Origin: Streptomyces sp. NBC_01288
GTDB lineage: Bacteria; Actinomycetota; Actinomycetes; Streptomycetales; Streptomycetaceae
Direction of reading: 5' to 3'
NCBI RefSeq assembly: GCF_035982055.1
Contig: NZ_CP108427.1
Location: forward strand, 310,001 to 374,000
Length of the DNA stretch: 64,000 nt
Part shown: positions 34,700-45,826 of the stretch, piece after piece
Layout of the letters: each line of letters begins with the position of its first letter
How positions within the stretch are numbered: the first letter of the stretch is position 1
Notes under the pieces: model-generated
The model's database searches: none
Told to the model about the DNA's origin: nothing
Seen by the model: the letters and a program-made list of their open reading frames with translations, nothing else
Position numbers and translations under genes: made by a program

Positions 34700-35137
34700 T
34701 CACAGGGCCCACCAGCAGTACAGCCGCCGGTTCTCCGCTGATGCTCTCCTGGCCAGGCCGGACAACCGATGGAGCAGTTCCGCCGTCTTGGTGGGCGTGA
34801 ATCTCAGTTCTTCGACAGCCGCGAACGGCCCTGCCGCCAGTTCCAGTCGCTTATCGGACGCCGTGGCCAGGGCGTCCCGGAGGGTGTCGGAGACGCTGAT
34901 GACGACGGCTGCCTCGGCCTCGGGGTCCGAGAGCAGTTGCCCGGAGCGGGGGCGGGCGGGCGCCTCGTCGTAGGTGCAGTCGGTGAGGATGCCTTCGAGC
35001 CGCGCCATCACGACCACCGGGTCGATGCCCTTGAGGGACAGCACGTCGAACACCGACGGATCGGGCCCGCCCGGCCCGTCGAGGACGCCGACGGCAGCCT
35101 CGTCACTCGCGGCCGAGAAGTAATCGCACATCACCAT
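34700..35137 (-). CDS. Hypothetical protein
   Basis: A 145-residue cytoplasmic protein, unrecognised. The start may be ATG 35137 or, two codons on, ATG 35131 (MCDYFSAASDEAAV), which reads more like a natural N-terminus. It is alpha/beta in appearance (VVVMARLEGILTDCTYDE; AAVVISVSDTLRDALATA) and ends YCWWAL. It follows the same strand as the DUF2236 gene, 30 bases apart, and is divergent from the PKS. Confidence 0.65.
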   Translation of the reverse strand: MVMCDYFSAASDEAAVGVLDGPGGPDPSVFDVLSLKGIDPVVVMARLEGILTDCTYDEAPARPRSGQLLSDPEAEAAVVISVSDTLRDALATASDKRLELAAGPFAAVEELRFTPTKTAELLHRLSGLARRASAENRRLYCWWAL

Positions 35138-35219
35138 GCCGTAGAGCGTGCCCTATGCCGCCGTCCGACGGCGACTGTCGTACGGTGACCGCTCGCGGTG
35201 GGGGAACGAAAGGGCGGGA

Positions 35220-38200
35220 ATGGTAATTTACGGGGGCGAGTCGGTGCGTACACTGCCGGACATCCTGCGGGAGCACGCGACTCGGATCGGCGAGAAGACC
35301 GCATACCGGGACGACCGACGTGCCGTCACCTACCGGGAGTTGGAGCAGCGCACCGGCCGAGTGGCGGGACATCTGGTGCGGCTCGGAATTCGGCGTGGGG
35401 ACCGGGTCGCGATCCATCTGGGCAACCGGGTGGAGCTGGTGGAGACCTGGCTCGGTGTGCTGCGCGCCGACGCGATCGGCGTGCTGCTCAACCCCGGTGC
35501 GTCGGAAGAGGAGTTGGCGTACTTCCTCGACGACAGCGGCGCCGTGGCCATGGTGAGCGAGGAACCGCCCACCCAACTCGCCTCCGTACAACGGGTGATC
35601 GTTGTCGGACAGGACGACCCGCCCGAGGGCACGATCGCCTTCGAGAGCCTCGCCGGTACGGATTCGGGTACGGCACCCCGTGACGACCTCGATCTCGACG
35701 AACCGGCCTGGATCCACTACACCTCGGGCACCACCGGGCAGAGCAAGGGCGTTGTCTCCACCCAGCGTTCGGGACTGTGGTCGGTGACGGAGGCCTATGT
35801 ACCGGCGTTCGGACTGAGGCAACAGGACCTACTGCTCTGGCCGTTGCCGATGTTCCACGCCCTCGGCCACTCCGTGTGCCTGTTGGGCGTCCTCTCGGTC
35901 GGTGCGACCGCGCGCGTCCTCGCGCCGGGCGCGAACCTCGCCGAGGCGCTCACCGCTGAGCAGTTCACGATCCTGGGCGGCGTGCCCGCGACCTACCGCC
36001 TCCTGCTGGAGTCGCTACGGGAGACCGCGCGTCCGGTGCCACCCTCCCTGCGCGTGTGTGTCAGCGGAGGCGCGCCCTGCTCCCCCGAGTTGCGAGCCGA
36101 GGTCGAACTGACCCTGCTCGCACCCCTGTTGGACGGGTACGGCTCCACGGAGACCTGCGGGAAGATCGCGATCGAGCGGCTCGACGGCCCCCGCGACGAT
36201 CCCTCGCGTGGTTTCCCGCTGCTGGTACTGGACGTCCGGATCACCGATCCGTCCACCGGTGCCGAGGCCGGCGAAGGAGACGAGGGTGAGATCTGGGTGC
36301 ACGGTCCCGGGGTGATGACCGGCTACCACAACCGCCCGGACGCGACCGCCGAGGCGTTCACCGACGGCTGGTACCGCACCGGGGATCTCGGTCGGCGCGA
36401 CGCGAACGGTCAGCTCCATGTCACCGGCCGGCTCAAGGAGTTGATCATCCGGGGCGGTGTGAACATCAACCCCTCCGAAGTGGAGCGGGTATTGCTGGCC
36501 CGCCCCGACATCGCCGACGCCGCCGTGGTCGGCAGGCGGCACGACGTGCTGGGCGAGGTGCCAGTGGCGTTCGTCGTGCCCGGCCCGGACGGGGTCGACA
36601 CGGCACTGGCCCTCGCCGCCTGCCGAGAGCGGCTCTCCGGGTTCAAGGTCCCGGACGAGATCTATCCGACCGCGTCCCTCCCCCGTACCGCGACGGGCAA
36701 GATCGCCCGGGCCGTGCTCGCCGAGCAACTGCCGGAGCGCCTCGCGGCGGAACGTACGACCGCCTCGGCCGCGCTGCGCGAGCGGCTCGCGGCCGCGTCC
36801 GACGCCGTACTCGACCTGGTTCTCGAAGTGACGGCACGGACTCTCGACATACCCGTGCGCGAACTGGACTCTGAACTGCCCTTCAACGAACAGGGATTGA
36901 CCTCGCTCGGCGCTGTCCTGCTGCGCGACCGGCTCGGCACGGCGACCGGGCTCGCGCTGCCCGCGACGCTGGTGTTCGACCACCCCACGCCCGCCGCCGT
37001 GGCGACCCTGGTGCGCGACGCGCTGCACGGCGACCGCCCCGCTCGTACAACCGGAGACAGCTACAACGCCGAACCCGGGGAACCGATCGCCATCGTGGCC
37101 ATGGCCTGCCGCTATCCGGGCGGAGTCGAATCCCCGGAGGATCTATGGCAGTTGGTAGCCGACGGCACCGACGCGACCTCCGACTTCCCCGCCGACCGCG
37201 GCTGGAACGTGGCCGACCTCTACGACCCGGACCCCGACCGCCTCGGCAAGTCCGTCACGCGCCGGGGCGGATTCCTGGACAGGGCGGCCGACTTCGACGC
37301 GGCTTTCTTCAGCATGTCGCCCCGCGAGGCCCTCGCCACCGACCCCCAGCAGCGACTGCTCCTGGAGACCGGCTGGGAGTTGCTGGAGCGGGCGGGCATG
37401 GCCCCCACCGGTCTGCGCGACAGCGACACCGGTGTCTTCGTCGGCGTCATGCACGCCACCTACGCGAGCCGTCTACTGCACCGCGGCGGGCACGAGTTGG
37501 AGGCGCATCTCGCCCTAGGTTCGGCGGGCAGTGTGGCCTCCGGCCGTATCGCCTACACGCTGGGGCTGCGCGGGCCCGCCGTGACGGTGGACACCGCGTG
37601 CTCGTCGTCGCTGGTCGCGATGCACGCGGCGGTACGGTCCCTGCGCGACGGGGAGTGCTCACTCGCCGTCGCCGGCGGGGTCACGATGATGGCCTCGCCC
37701 GGCCCGTACATCGCGTTCAGCAGACTGCGCGGGCTGGCTCCGGACGGCCGCTGCAAGCCCTTCTCGGCGGCGGCCGACGGCACCGCCTGGGGCGAGGGTG
37801 TCGGCCTGGTCCTGCTGGAACGGCTCTCCGACGCACGACGCAACGGCCATCCCGTACTGGCAGTGCTGCGCGGCTCGGCCGTGAACTCCGACGGCGCGTC
37901 CAACGGGCTCACCGCGCCCAACGGCCCTGCCCAGCAACGGGTGATCCGCTCGGCGCTGGCCGACGCGGGACTGACCCCGGCCGACATCGACACCGTGGAG
38001 GCCCACGGCACGGGCACCGCACTCGGCGACCCGATCGAGGCTCACGCACTTCTCGCGACCTACGGCCAGGATCGCACCGCCCAACGCCCACTGTGGCTGG
38101 GCTCGTTGAAGTCCAACCTCGGCCACACCCAGGCAGCCGCCGGTGTCGGCGGCGTCATCAAGACCGTCCTGGCCATGCGCCACGACCGACTCCCCCGCAC

Positions 38201-41200
38201 CCTCCACGCCGACGAACCGTCGCCCCACGTGGACTGGTCGTCCGGCACCGTACGACTCCTGTCCCAGGACGAGGAGTGGCTCCCCGAGCCCGGCCGCCCG
38301 CGACGCGCGGCGGTGTCGGCGTTCGGTATCGGCGGGACCAACGCGCACGTGATCCTGGAGGAGCCCGAGGCGGCCGTAGTCGACGAACCGCCCCTTCGCC
38401 GCCCCGTGACACCCCCACTGCTGCTCTCCGCCGCGAGCCCGGCAGCCCTGCGCGAACAGGCTTCACGCACCGCCGACTTCCTGCGCGAGCACCCCGAACT
38501 CCCCTTGCCGGACGTGGCGTTCACCCTCGCCACCGCCCGAGCCGCGCTCCCCCACCGAGCCACCGTCACCGCCGACGACCGAACGGCGGCACTGGCCGCC
38601 CTCGATGCCCTGGCGGAATCCGCCCCGCCACAGACCACCGACTCCGCCGCCCGCCTGGCCCTGCTCTTCACTGGTCAGGGAGCCCAGCGGACGGGCATGG
38701 GAAGGGAGTTGTATGCAACCTTCCCAGCGTTCGCGGCCACCTTCGACGCCCTGTGCGCGCGCTTCGACGCCCACCTGGAACGTCCGCTGCGCTCGGTCCT
38801 CTGGGACACCGACGCGGGCGCGCTGTTGAACCGCACGGACTTCGCGCAGGCCGCCCTGTTCACTTTCGAGGTGTCCGTCTTCCGGCTGCTCGAATCTTGG
38901 GGCGTGCGTCCGGAGTTCCTGGCCGGACACTCGGTCGGCGAGTTGGCGGCGGCCCACTGCGCGGGTGTGCTGTCCGAGCCGGACGCTGTCGAACTGGTCG
39001 CTGCACGCGGGAGGTTGATGCGGGAGCTGCCGGAAGGCGGTGCCATGGTGGCGCTCGACGCGACCGAGGCGGAGGTGACCTCCGAGCTGTCCGACGGGGT
39101 CGCGATCGCGGCCGTGAACGGCCCCCGCGCGGTCGTCGTCTCCGGCGCGGAGGAACCGGTCCTCGCGCTCGCGGAGCACTTCGCGGTACGCGGCCGTCGT
39201 ACCGTCCGGCTACGGGTCAGCCACGCCTTCCACTCCCCTCTCATGGAGCCGATGCTCACCGAATTCGGGCGTGTGGCAGGCGAGTTGACGTACGACTCCC
39301 CCACCCTCCCGGTGATGTCGGGCCTGACCGGGCTGCCGGCCACCGGGGACGAGCTGCGGTCGGCCGCGTACTGGGTACGGCATGCCCGTGAGGCAGTGCG
39401 GTTCGGGGACGCCGTGCATTGGCTGGCGCACGACGGACGGGTGACCGCGTTCGCCGAGATCGGCCCGGACGCCCAGCTCACCGCCCAGGCCGCGGCGAAC
39501 CTGGCCGGGACGGGCGAGGAACCCCTCTTCGTCCCCGCGGCCCGCCGGGACGGCGCCGAGCCACGGACGGTGCTCGACGCGCTCGGCCAACTCCACGTCC
39601 ATGGTGCGCGGTTGGACTGGCACCGGGTGTACGCGGACAGCGGCGCCCGACGGGTCGACGGCCTGCCGACCTATCCCTTCCAGCGGCAGCGCTACTGGCT
39701 GCCCGACACCGGCGCCGACGCGAGCGCCGGTTCAGGGCACCCGCTGCTCACACAGACAGTCACGGTGCCAGGCACCGAACGCCTGCTGTGCACGGGCAAG
39801 TTGTCCGGCGCGGCCCAGCCGTGGCTGCGCGATCACGTCGTGGGCGGGCACACTCTCGTGCCCGGCGCCGCGTTCGCCGATCTCGTGCTGCACGCGGGCG
39901 ACCTCTGCGGTCTCGCCGTACTGGAGGAACTCGCCCTGCTGAACCCGCTGTTCCTCCCCGAGGACGACGACGAGGGCGTCCAACTCCAAGTGGTCCTGGG
40001 TGAGCCGGACGACTCCGGGCGCCGCAGCGCGGACGTGTACGCGCGACCCGAGGAATCCGGCGCACTCGGCGCCTGGACACAGCACGCGACCGGTCGGCTC
40101 GGCCCAGCCGTCCCCAACGTCCTGGACGGCACGCGCTCCCTCACGCCGTGGCCGCCGGCTGGTACAACGCGGGTGGATCTCGCCGGCGCCTACGAGCGGG
40201 CGGCCTCGGGCGGGCTGGCGTACGGTCCGGCATTCCAAGGCGTCACGTCGTTGTGGCGGCGGGGCGAGGAACTGTTCGCCGAGGTAGGCCCGTTGCCGGT
40301 CGCGGATGCCAGGCACCACATGCTCCACCCTGCCCTGCTGGACGCCGCCCTGCACCCCGGACTGCTCGCCGAACCCCCGACCGGCACGCCCCGACTGCCG
40401 TTCGCCTGGCGGGGGTTGACGCTGCACGCCACGGGCGCGACGGCCCTGCGCGTCCGTATGACGACGACCGGCCCGGACTCGATCACCCTCGACCTCGCCA
40501 CCCCCACGGGCGCGCCTGTCGCCCGCCTGGAGTCGATGACGACCCGACCGGCACCGGAGATGGGTCCCACCCCGGCCGGAGAGCTGTACCGGCTGCGCTG
40601 GACGGGCGTTCCGACCGCCGGTGAGGTACCCGCCGTAGCGATGTCGGAGACGGACGACCTGAACCTGGCCGCGTTCCTCGCCTCCGCCGACGACGAGTCG
40701 TCCTGGTCCGAGGAAACGCCGGAGTTGGTCGTGGCGTCCTTGTCCTCTCCCGACAGCGCGAGCGCGGACCCGGTTGCCGCAGCGCACGAACTGACCGTGC
40801 GAGCAATGGAGTTGCTGCAAACACATCTCACCGGTTCCGGACGACTGGCCGTGGTCACGCGCGGTGCCTCCGAGGCCTCCCCGGACCTGCCCGCCGCCAC
40901 GGTCTGGGGCCTCCTGCGGACCGCACAGTCCGAGTACCCCGGACGTCTCACCCTCGTGGATGTCGACGGACGCCCCGAGTCGCTACGACAGGTGTCCGCC
41001 GCCCTCGCCACCGGTGAGCCCCAAATCGCCGTCCGGGACGGCATGTTGAGCGTTCCCCGGCTGGCGACCGCACCCGGTCCGACGACCGACGGCTCCCTCG
41101 GCGAGGGCACTGTTCTCATCACCGGTGGCACCGGGTCCCTGGGGGCGATGCTGGCCCGGCACTTGGTCGACCGGCATGGAGTTCGGCGGCTCGTGCTCCT

Positions 41201-43055
41201 CAGTCGGCGTGGTGAACATGCGCCGGGCGCATCGGAGTTGCGGGACGCTCTCCAACAGGCGTGCGCGCAGGTGGACTTGGTGGCCTGCGACATCGGCGAG
41301 CGGGACCAACTCGCCTCCGTGGTCGGCACGTTCGGGCCCGACCTGACCGCCGTAGTACACGCGGCCGGGGTCCTGGATGACGGCGTGCTGGCCTCGATGA
41401 CTCCTGAGCGGCTGGCGGCCGTGATGCGGCCGAAGGCCGAGGCCGCTTGGCAGTTGCACGAGTTGACGAAGGAACTGCCCCTGGCGCAGTTCGTGTTGTT
41501 CTCTTCTGCTGCCGGACTGCTGGGCAATCCCGGTCAGGCCAACTACGCGGCGGCGAACTCCTTCCTGGACGCGCTCGCTCGCCATCGAGCTGAACTCGGT
41601 CTGCCCGCGCTGTCGTTGGCCTGGGGCGCGTGGGCGGACGAGGAAGGGATGGCGGCGCGCAGCGGCCGGGTTCACGGCGGGCCGGTGCGCGCGGTCTCCC
41701 CCGAGCAGGCGTTCGTGCTCTTCGACGCCGCGCTCGGCAGCGGTGAACCGGTCCTCGCGCCCCTGCCGTTGGACCGCTCGCCGAAGGCCATCCCGGCCGG
41801 GACGGTCGTTCCGCCACCGCTGCGCGGGCTGTTGCGCGCGGAGCGGCGGTCGGCCTCCTCCGCCATCCCGGCGGACGGTGCCACCGGGTCCTGGCGGGAC
41901 CGTCTCGCGGCGCTGCCCACGCCCGAGCGGCTGCCCGCGCTGCGGGCGCTGATCCGTACCGAGGTCGCCGGTGTGCTCGGGCACACGGACGCCGACGCGG
42001 TCGACCGGAACTTCTCGGAACTGGGCCTCGACTCCTTGATGCGGGTCATGCTCTGCAACCGGTTGAGCCTGCTGACCGGGACACCCCTCGCGATCACCGT
42101 GGCCTACGACTGGCCGGACACGGAACAGCTCGCCGAGCATCTGTACGGCGAGCTGCGCGGCGGCCTGTCCGACGAGGTCTCCGCCGCGACCGTCCCGTCG
42201 CCGGTCCGGGCCGGTGGGCGCGGGCGCGGCGCCGGGCAGTCGCTGCCCGCCCTGTACAGGAAGGTCTGCGAGACCGGTGACGTCGTATCGGCCATGCATC
42301 TCCTGGTGACCGCGTCCATCGGCGCGCCCGTCTTCGGGCCCGGGGAGTCCGCCCGGCACGCGCTGCCGCCGCTGCGGCTGGCCGCCGGTACCCGGGGTCC
42401 CGCCCTCGTCTGTGTTCCCGGCTTCGCCAGCAACCTGGGCCGCCCCTGGTACGCGGGACTCGCCCCTTGTTTCGAGGGCGAGCGGGACGTCTTCGAGGTA
42501 CGGCACTCCGGGATCGACGACGGTGACGCGGTGGCCCGGGACCTGGAGTCGCTCACGGAGGCGCACGCCACGGCCGTACGGCATCAACTCGGCGACCGGC
42601 GCTACGTGTTGGTCGGTCACTCCATGGGCGGTACGGCCGCCCACGCGCTCGCCACCCGGCTGGCGGACCTCGGCGCTCCCCCGGCCGGGCTCGTGCTGAT
42701 CGACTCGTACCACGTCACCCCGGACCGGGAGGCCGAGCCGTGGCTGTTGTCCCTGCCCGCGCGGATTCCGCTGATGGTCGGCGAGAGCTTCGACACGATG
42801 GTGGACGATCTGACGCTGCTGTCGCTGGGTGCGTACACCCGGATGTTCCGGGGCTGGCAGCCTGAGCCCATCAACGTGCCCACCCTGTTGGTGCGCGCCT
42901 CCGAGCCACTGGCGGACATGCCGCGGGAGTGGCGTTCGTCCTGGCCGGGCGTACGGGACACGGCGGACACCGCCGGCACGCATCTCAGCGTGCTGGAGGA
43001 GGACGCCGCGACGACGGCCAAGGTCGTCCGTGACTGGATCGACGCGCTGGCGTAG
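35220..43055 (+). CDS. Stand-alone single-module type I PKS: ligase-ACP-KS-AT-DH-KR-ACP-TE
   Basis: The start is ATG 35220 (AAAGGGCGGGA upstream); 2611 residues. The acyl ligase (1 to about 510) has [11 protein letters not shown] (about 167), YGSTETC and [12 protein letters not shown]1 has Ser about 562 in GLTSLGAV. The KS (about 619-1050) has Cys794, His929 and His969. The AT (about 1150-1450) has GHSVGE Ser1238 and HAFH 1335-1338, the malonyl type. The DH has His1539 and Asp1708. The KR has GGTGSLG (about 1970), LDD (about 2052, B-type) and Tyr2109. ACP2 has DSL Ser2272. The TE has GHSMGG Ser2468 and His2588. All sites look active. The ligase would load a free acid; one extension gives a trans-2-enoyl product freed by the TE, unless the module iterates. 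No tailoring cluster is evident. Confidence 0.95.
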   Translation: MVIYGGESVRTLPDILREHATRIGEKTAYRDDRRAVTYRELEQRTGRVAGHLVRLGIRRGDRVAIHLGNRVELVETWLGVLRADAIGVLLNPGASEEELAYFLDDSGAVAMVSEEPPTQLASVQRVIVVGQDDPPEGTIAFESLAGTDSGTAPRDDLDLDEPAWIHYTSGTTGQSKGVVSTQRSGLWSVTEAYVPAFGLRQQDLLLWPLPMFHALGHSVCLLGVLSVGATARVLAPGANLAEALTAEQFTILGGVPATYRLLLESLRETARPVPPSLRVCVSGGAPCSPELRAEVELTLLAPLLDGYGSTETCGKIAIERLDGPRDDPSRGFPLLVLDVRITDPSTGAEAGEGDEGEIWVHGPGVMTGYHNRPDATAEAFTDGWYRTGDLGRRDANGQLHVTGRLKELIIRGGVNINPSEVERVLLARPDIADAAVVGRRHDVLGEVPVAFVVPGPDGVDTALALAACRERLSGFKVPDEIYPTASLPRTATGKIARAVLAEQLPERLAAERTTASAALRERLAAASDAVLDLVLEVTARTLDIPVRELDSELPFNEQGLTSLGAVLLRDRLGTATGLALPATLVFDHPTPAAVATLVRDALHGDRPARTTGDSYNAEPGEPIAIVAMACRYPGGVESPEDLWQLVADGTDATSDFPADRGWNVADLYDPDPDRLGKSVTRRGGFLDRAADFDAAFFSMSPREALATDPQQRLLLETGWELLERAGMAPTGLRDSDTGVFVGVMHATYASRLLHRGGHELEAHLALGSAGSVASGRIAYTLGLRGPAVTVDTACSSSLVAMHAAVRSLRDGECSLAVAGGVTMMASPGPYIAFSRLRGLAPDGRCKPFSAAADGTAWGEGVGLVLLERLSDARRNGHPVLAVLRGSAVNSDGASNGLTAPNGPAQQRVIRSALADAGLTPADIDTVEAHGTGTALGDPIEAHALLATYGQDRTAQRPLWLGSLKSNLGHTQAAAGVGGVIKTVLAMRHDRLPRTLHADEPSPHVDWSSGTVRLLSQDEEWLPEPGRPRRAAVSAFGIGGTNAHVILEEPEAAVVDEPPLRRPVTPPLLLSAASPAALREQASRTADFLREHPELPLPDVAFTLATARAALPHRATVTADDRTAALAALDALAESAPPQTTDSAARLALLFTGQGAQRTGMGRELYATFPAFAATFDALCARFDAHLERPLRSVLWDTDAGALLNRTDFAQAALFTFEVSVFRLLESWGVRPEFLAGHSVGELAAAHCAGVLSEPDAVELVAARGRLMRELPEGGAMVALDATEAEVTSELSDGVAIAAVNGPRAVVVSGAEEPVLALAEHFAVRGRRTVRLRVSHAFHSPLMEPMLTEFGRVAGELTYDSPTLPVMSGLTGLPATGDELRSAAYWVRHAREAVRFGDAVHWLAHDGRVTAFAEIGPDAQLTAQAAANLAGTGEEPLFVPAARRDGAEPRTVLDALGQLHVHGARLDWHRVYADSGARRVDGLPTYPFQRQRYWLPDTGADASAGSGHPLLTQTVTVPGTERLLCTGKLSGAAQPWLRDHVVGGHTLVPGAAFADLVLHAGDLCGLAVLEELALLNPLFLPEDDDEGVQLQVVLGEPDDSGRRSADVYARPEESGALGAWTQHATGRLGPAVPNVLDGTRSLTPWPPAGTTRVDLAGAYERAASGGLAYGPAFQGVTSLWRRGEELFAEVGPLPVADARHHMLHPALLDAALHPGLLAEPPTGTPRLPFAWRGLTLHATGATALRVRMTTTGPDSITLDLATPTGAPVARLESMTTRPAPEMGPTPAGELYRLRWTGVPTAGEVPAVAMSETDDLNLAAFLASADDESSWSEETPELVVASLSSPDSASADPVAAAHELTVRAMELLQTHLTGSGRLAVVTRGASEASPDLPAATVWGLLRTAQSEYPGRLTLVDVDGRPESLRQVSAALATGEPQIAVRDGMLSVPRLATAPGPTTDGSLGEGTVLITGGTGSLGAMLARHLVDRHGVRRLVLLSRRGEHAPGASELRDALQQACAQVDLVACDIGERDQLASVVGTFGPDLTAVVHAAGVLDDGVLASMTPERLAAVMRPKAEAAWQLHELTKELPLAQFVLFSSAAGLLGNPGQANYAAANSFLDALARHRAELGLPALSLAWGAWADEEGMAARSGRVHGGPVRAVSPEQAFVLFDAALGSGEPVLAPLPLDRSPKAIPAGTVVPPPLRGLLRAERRSASSAIPADGATGSWRDRLAALPTPERLPALRALIRTEVAGVLGHTDADAVDRNFSELGLDSLMRVMLCNRLSLLTGTPLAITVAYDWPDTEQLAEHLYGELRGGLSDEVSAATVPSPVRAGGRGRGAGQSLPALYRKVCETGDVVSAMHLLVTASIGAPVFGPGESARHALPPLRLAAGTRGPALVCVPGFASNLGRPWYAGLAPCFEGERDVFEVRHSGIDDGDAVARDLESLTEAHATAVRHQLGDRRYVLVGHSMGGTAAHALATRLADLGAPPAGLVLIDSYHVTPDREAEPWLLSLPARIPLMVGESFDTMVDDLTLLSLGAYTRMFRGWQPEPINVPTLLVRASEPLADMPREWRSSWPGVRDTADTAGTHLSVLEEDAATTAKVVRDWIDALA

Positions 43056-43183
43056 TCCGGCACGAAACCCAATATCTACGTCGGCGACATGAGAAATGAA
43101 ATTAACGTCCGCACACGGCCGATCGCGCCGTGCTACTATTGATCTCAGTTGCAGTTGTGGTTGCCAAACCCTTCAGATGCCCA

Positions 43184-43215
43184 CACCGCCCTCCGGGACG
43201 GTGGAGCATTTTTTT
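43184..43215 (+). promoter_or_regulatory. Attenuator-like hairpin in the cold-shock gene leader
   Basis: CACCG (43184-43188) pairs with CGGTG (43199-43203) around CCC/GGG, followed by seven T (43209-43215), an unusually canonical terminator for this genome. It lies about 95 bases before the csp start and after a TACTAT -10-like element (43134-43139) and GTTGCAGTTGTGGTTGCC leader. This is consistent with transcription attenuation of the csp gene. The rest of the 252-base gap after the PKS shows no gene. Confidence 0.55.
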
Positions 43216-43307
43216 GTGTGTCCGGTTTCTTTCCGGCGGGGTGATCATCACGGCGACACGGAGTCCGCACACTGCGGGCTCCGCTGACCGCCCCGAAGGA
43301 GAACAAA

Positions 43308-43511
43308 ATGGCCAGTGGCACCGTGAAGTGGTTCAACGCGGAAAAGGGTTTCGGCTTCATCGAGCAGGACGGTGGCGGCGCTGACGTCTTCGCCCACTAC
43401 TCGAACATCGCCGCCCAGGGCTTCCGCGAGCTGCAGGAGGGTCAGAAGGTGACCTTCGACATCGCGCAGGGCCAGAAGGGCCCGACGGCCGAGAACATCG
43501 TTCCTGCGTAA
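43308..43511 (+). CDS. csp: Cold-shock protein (CspA family)
   Basis: A 67-residue single cold-shock domain: [32 protein letters not shown] contains RNP-1 (KGFGFI) and RNP-2 (VFAHY), and the chain ends [15 protein letters not shown] ([13 protein letters not shown]). It is an RNA/ssDNA chaperone. GAAGGAGAAC precedes the ATG. It is followed by a strong terminator and then a DEAD-box helicase gene, a functionally related pair. Confidence 0.97.
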   Translation: MASGTVKWFNAEKGFGFIEQDGGGADVFAHYSNIAAQGFRELQEGQKVTFDIAQGQKGPTAENIVPA

Positions 43512-43529
43512 CGACGACGTTTACTTCGC

Positions 43530-43565
43530 AGCTGGGGCCCGCACCTTGGGGTGCGGGCCCCAGCT
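43530..43565 (+). terminator. Strong terminator after the cold-shock gene
   Basis: A perfect 16-bp stem (AGCTGGGGCCCGCACC, 43530-43545, with 43550-43565) has a TTGG loop and is followed by a short T-rich stretch. It should separate csp from the helicase gene. Confidence 0.85.
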
Positions 43566-43653
43566 CGCTGCATTTTCCACGCTTTCGGCGATATTCCGCC
43601 GAAGCCACCGGCTCGTTCTTGCGATTCTCTGCGCCGTTCATTCACCGCGGGAA

Positions 43654-43682
43654 TTCCTTGATACGTGCCATATCAAGGAAGG
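43654..43682 (+). promoter_or_regulatory. RBS-sequestering hairpin before the DEAD-box helicase
   Basis: TTCCTTGATA (43654-43663) is the exact complement of TATCAAGGAA (43671-43680), with a 7-base loop. The 3' arm holds most of the AAGGAAGG ribosome site for the TTG start at 43692. The stem is AT-rich (7 of 10 pairs A-T), so it could melt with temperature or be opened by the helicase or Csp. Confidence 0.65.
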
Positions 43683-43691
43683 TTCCACATT

Positions 43692-45275
43692 TTGAACCGC
43701 GCACGTACGAATGACCGCTTCTCGCGAAAGCGTAATGGAAATCCGGAATCCGCAAAGAGCGGCGGCGGCTACCGCTCGGCAGCTCCGTCCGGCAACCGCT
43801 CCAGCGCGCCGCGCCGCTCCAAGGGCGGCGGCGGTGGCCGTCCGGTCGCCCTGCAGGGCGAGTTCGCCCTGCCGAAGACGGTGACCCCCGGCCTTCCCGC
43901 CGTGGACGCGTTCGCCGAACTCGACATGCCGGCAAAGCTGTTGGCCGCGCTCGGCCACGAAGGCGTCACCGTCCCGTTCCCGATCCAGGCGACGACGCTC
44001 CCCAACTCCCTCGCCGGCCGTGACGTGCTCGGCCGCGGCCGCACCGGCTCCGGCAAGACCCTCGCCTTCGGCCTCGCGATGCTGGCCCGTACGGCGGGCC
44101 GCCGAGCCGAGCCGCGTGCGCCGCTCGCCCTCGTGCTCGTTCCCACCCGCGAGCTGGCCCAGCAGGTCACCGACGCGCTCACCCCGTACGCCCGCGCCGT
44201 CAGCGTGCGGATGACCACCGTCGTCGGCGGTATGTCGATCGGCCGTCAGGCCGGGGCGCTGCGTGGCGGTGCGGAGGTCGTGGTCGCGACTCCGGGACGC
44301 CTCAAGGACCTCATCGAGCGCGGCGACTGCCGCCTGGACAGCGTGACCATCACCGTCCTCGACGAGGCCGACCAGATGGCCGACATGGGCTTCATGCCGC
44401 AGGTCACCGCACTGCTCGACCAGGTGCAGACGGGCGGCCAGCGGATGCTGTTCTCGGCCACCCTGGACCGCAACGTGGACCTCCTGGTCCGCCGCTACCT
44501 GACCGACCCCGTCGTCCACTCCGTCGACCCCTCCGCGGGCGCGGTCACGACGATGGAGCACCACGTCCTGCACGTGCACGGCACGGACAAGCAGCGCGCG
44601 ACCACCGAGATCGCGGCGCGCGAGGGCCGGGTCATCATGTTCCTGGACACCAAGCACGCGGTGGACCGGCTGGTGAAGCACCTGCTGAACAACGGCGTCC
44701 GCGCGGCCGGTCTGCACGGCGGCAAGTCCCAGCCGCAGCGCACCCGCACCCTCGCCCAGTTCAAGGACGGGCATGTGACGGCGCTGGTGGCGACCAACGT
44801 CGCGGCGCGCGGCATCCACGTCGACAACCTCGACCTGGTCGTCAACGTCGACCCGCCCACCGACCCCAAGGACTACCTGCACCGCGGCGGCCGTACGGCC
44901 CGTGCGGGCGAGTCCGGCAGTGTCGTCACGCTGGTCACCCCCGACCAGCGCCGTGACTTCACCCGGCTGATGACCATGGCCGGCGTCACCGCGGAGGTCA
45001 CCGCGGTGCGCTCCGGCGAGGAGGAGCTGACCCGGATCACGGGCGCCCAGGCCCCGTCCGGCGTGCCGGTCGTCATCCAGGCCCCGGTCGTGGAGCGCGA
45101 GCGCACCCGCCGTAGCCCGTCCTCCTCGTCGTCCCGGGGCCGTCGTGGCCGTCCGGCCGGGGCCGGCGAGGGCCGGTCCGCCGGTGGTGCGGCTCGGCGT
45201 GGCGGCAGCAGCGGCAGTGCCGGCGGCAGCAGCAGCCGGGGGCAGCGACGCTCGTCCTTCGGCTCTGCGGCCTGA
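43692..45275 (+). CDS. DEAD-box ATP-dependent RNA helicase
   Basis: The start is TTG 43692 (MNRARTNDRFSRKRNG), chosen from the AAGGAAGG 8 bases upstream; an in-frame GTG at 43665 lies inside the hairpin. At 527 residues it has a basic N-tail, Q-motif region VPFPIQATTLP, motif I GRTGSGKT, Ia PTRELAQQ, TPGRL, DEAD (about 224-227), SAT, then HGGKS, ATNVAARGIHV, HRGGRTARAG. The C-terminal tail is Arg/Gly/Ser-rich (RSPSSSSSRGRRGRPAG), typical of RNA-binding cold-adaptation helicases. Confidence 0.96.
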   Translation: MNRARTNDRFSRKRNGNPESAKSGGGYRSAAPSGNRSSAPRRSKGGGGGRPVALQGEFALPKTVTPGLPAVDAFAELDMPAKLLAALGHEGVTVPFPIQATTLPNSLAGRDVLGRGRTGSGKTLAFGLAMLARTAGRRAEPRAPLALVLVPTRELAQQVTDALTPYARAVSVRMTTVVGGMSIGRQAGALRGGAEVVVATPGRLKDLIERGDCRLDSVTITVLDEADQMADMGFMPQVTALLDQVQTGGQRMLFSATLDRNVDLLVRRYLTDPVVHSVDPSAGAVTTMEHHVLHVHGTDKQRATTEIAAREGRVIMFLDTKHAVDRLVKHLLNNGVRAAGLHGGKSQPQRTRTLAQFKDGHVTALVATNVAARGIHVDNLDLVVNVDPPTDPKDYLHRGGRTARAGESGSVVTLVTPDQRRDFTRLMTMAGVTAEVTAVRSGEEELTRITGAQAPSGVPVVIQAPVVERERTRRSPSSSSSRGRRGRPAGAGEGRSAGGAARRGGSSGSAGGSSSRGQRRSSFGSAA

Positions 45276-45339
45276 GGACCAACTCGGCGCCTTCGGGCGC
45301 CCGTTCGGCCCCCGATCCTCCTTCTCTCTGTGAGGCAAC

Positions 45340-45666
45340 ATGCGCTGTGTCATCGCCCGGTATCCCTTCGACCTCACCAAGATGGGTGTCCTGGAGACGA
45401 TGAAGGGCATCAAGCCCGAACTGGTCACGGGTGAGTCCGTGACCATCGGGCGGCGCCGCTACCCCGTCAAGCAGGTGGGGCAGGTCATCACCCGGCAGGA
45501 CCCCCGTGACTTCAACAGCGGCGAGGTCATCCGGGCCATGACCCGGCTCGGCTTCACCTGCCACGGATTGCCCGAGGCCGTGCCGGTGCACGTCCTCACT
45601 CCGCTGGAGAACGCGTCGGCCCTGCTGGGCAGCGGCGCGGCCCAGGACGTGTCGGAGACCGTGTAG
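45340..45666 (+). CDS. Small conserved hypothetical protein
   Basis: A 108-residue soluble protein: MRCVIARYPFDLTKMGVLETM then ELVTGESVTIGRRRYPVKQVGQVITRQDPRDFNSGEVIRAMTRLGFTC. I know no function. It lies 64 bases after the helicase gene and before a terminator, so it is probably the last gene of the helicase transcript; a role in RNA metabolism is only guessed from that. Confidence 0.85.
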   Translation: MRCVIARYPFDLTKMGVLETMKGIKPELVTGESVTIGRRRYPVKQVGQVITRQDPRDFNSGEVIRAMTRLGFTCHGLPEAVPVHVLTPLENASALLGSGAAQDVSETV

Positions 45667-45686
45667 AAGCGACACCAGTACAGCCG

Positions 45687-45726
45687 GAGAAGGGCCCTGC
45701 CGACGCGCGTCGGCAGGGCCCTTCTC
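45687..45726 (+). terminator. Terminator after the helicase operon
   Basis: A 19-bp stem (AGAAGGGCCCTGCCGACG with flanking G, and complement) closed by a CG dinucleotide loop. The right arm ends in GCCCTTCTC. It separates the operon from GAPDH. Confidence 0.85.
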
Positions 45727-45826
45727 GGCGTTCCGGGCCTGCTACGGGCCGGGCGGCACCCCTGCTGAACGGGCAGATGAACAGCGGGTTAGCATATGAG
45801 CGCCGCCTAGCTCGAAAGAGAATTCT

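Noticed and set aside
33740..43055. A full polyketide gene cluster
   Set aside because: Only one PKS gene is present; flanking genes are ordinary metabolism, cold-shock and glycolysis, with no regulator, transporter or tailoring set that clearly belongs to it.
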